A DNA stretch of 64,000 nt. Source: Atopsyche davidsoni (taxonomy: Eukaryota; Arthropoda; Insecta; Trichoptera; Hydrobiosidae). Within the stretch, counting starts at the first letter, position 1, and each line of letters starts with the position of its first letter. Under the pieces are notes generated by a model, which was given only the letters and a program-made list of their open reading frames with translations, did no database searches and was not told the origin of the DNA. Positions 63,131 to 64,000 of the stretch are shown here, piece by piece. Made by a program: the position numbers and the translations under genes. The DNA is taken from positions 10,517,001 to 10,581,000 of the forward strand of contig JAILWY010000007.1 in assembly GCA_022113835.1 (NCBI GenBank), read 5' to 3'.

Positions 63131-63337
63131 AAGGAGATTAGAACTGAAATCCTTTTGAGTACAAAAAAACACCTCCACGGCGCTCAGGCTCGCCTGATAG
63201 AGAACGACTCGAAGGGGCCCATAATAGAAATTGAATAACCATTGAGTAAATTTACAATTTTCAAAAACGTTAAAAAAAACAAAAGCATCATAGAGCGTGG
63301 ATCACAAAAAGATATTTAAATTAAAAAAAATAATAAC

Positions 63338-63857
63338 GTGTGTCCAAAGAGAGTATCGGGAGTTTGTTAGTTCAGTAAAATAAAAAAATACTTGTAATCA
63401 ATTATTTTTTATATTGTTTTAAATTATTTCGAAAAGATGATGTTATCCAAATTGTGATCGTTACGCTGCTGACACTCTTCTAATCTGGAACGAAGATTGC
63501 TGATGACACGCTGACACATAGCCCTCGATATTGCTGTCATTTCTGACCTGATGTTTTGTTTTGGATTATTCTCATAAACCCTACTTTTAAGGTATCTCCA
63601 TACGAAATAGTCAAGAGGGCTAAGATCGGGGCTTCTGGGAGGCCAGTTGATGTTACCTCTACGTGAAATGACCTTATTAGGGAATAATTCGTTAACAGGT
63701 TCAATTGATTGATTGGATGTATGGCAAGTGGTCTTGTTGGAACCACGTTTTTGAGTTGAAACCTTGAAACTCCTGCAACTCTGGGCCCAAAAATTTTTGC
63801 AGCATATCGCAATAATGGTCACTATTCACATTCACCCGATACTCTTTTTGGACACCC
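63338..63857 (-). mobile_element. Deleted mariner/IS630-like transposon with terminal repeats
   Basis: Inverted ends GTGTCCAAAGAGAGTATCGG (63340 onward) and its near-complement CCCGATACTCTTTTTGGACA (63835 onward) enclose 520 bp. Inside, the minus strand encodes the transposase C-terminus: 'NWPPRSPDLSPLDYFVW' holds the last catalytic Asp of the DDE/D triad, followed by 'LKSRVYENNP'. The N-terminal half is missing, so the copy is non-autonomous. A TA follows the right end; the left flank is ambiguous. Confidence 0.8.
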
Positions 63858-64000
63858 TATACTTCAGTGATTTTCCACAAGTACTCTATGTCAATAATAT
63901 TGATTATGTACTTAAAAAAGTATTTATAAAATGTTAGTTTTATAAGTTAAAGAAGAAATAAAGGTAATGTAAATACGAAGGATGAATAAAATAGATCACG
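63858..64000. other. AT-rich window end
   Basis: Nothing recognised. Confidence 0.5.

Larger units (their letters stand above)
57957..63337. other. Non-coding region with repeats
   Basis: Holds two dispersed-repeat copies, two tRNA-like heads, a 17-nt G run, three AT-dinucleotide tracts and GC-richer patches (58850-59040, 61270-61860, 62830-63130). No exon could be supported on either strand. The patch 61389-61510 (minus) has an open frame with 'SGVYFCTVENRNTS' after an acceptor-like TTTCGCAG, but no partner exon. Confidence 0.5.

Overview
The window looks like nuclear DNA of an insect, most likely a moth or butterfly. It is AT-rich. Its genes have short GT-AG introns, it carries a tandem family of ZAD-C2H2 zinc-finger genes (an insect-expanded class), and it holds BEL/Pao, piggyBac-type, mariner/IS630-type and RTE-type mobile-element remains. 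The order-level assignment is inference; no marker gene settles it.

Layout. 1-2801: 3' part of a BEL/Pao-like LTR retrotransposon whose gag-like frame is swollen by GC-rich tandem repeats, ending in a 574-bp LTR. 5581-16729: four related ZAD zinc-finger genes, one on + and three on -; the fourth looks like a hybrid of two types. A 51-bp minisatellite with repeated flanks lies among them. 17388-19003: a complete four-exon MOSPD1-like ER membrane protein gene. 19004-25412: AT-rich, with a piggyBac-type MITE. 25413-27450 (-): a three-exon beta-1,4-galactosyltransferase-family gene, probably a GalNAc-transferase, with a near-perfect 240-bp foldback in intron 1. 28170-30251 (+): the complete proteasome alpha-7 gene (PSMA3), divergent from the transferase across about 720 bp. 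30930-33816 (-): a fifth ZAD zinc-finger gene, unusual in having nine exons. 39086-46910 (-): the 3' four coding exons of a salt-inducible kinase (Sik2 type); the kinase-domain exons were not found and probably lie beyond the right edge.

46911-64000 is mostly non-coding DNA, probably inside or upstream of Sik2. It holds a dispersed repeat family with four copies, tRNA-like SINE heads, an RTE LINE fragment, AT and homopolymer tracts, and a deleted mariner-like element near the right edge. Two gene signals there were not recognised: a minus-strand terminal exon inside a Sik2 intron (45347-45487), and a plus-strand set of two or three phase-compatible exons (55017-57956) encoding a Cys-rich then basic protein.

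The genes are not a pathway. They are housekeeping and signalling genes (proteasome, glycosylation, ER contact, LKB1/PKA-controlled kinase) plus a fast-evolving set of predicted DNA-binding regulators. All splice sites were read by eye and checked for reading-phase consistency.
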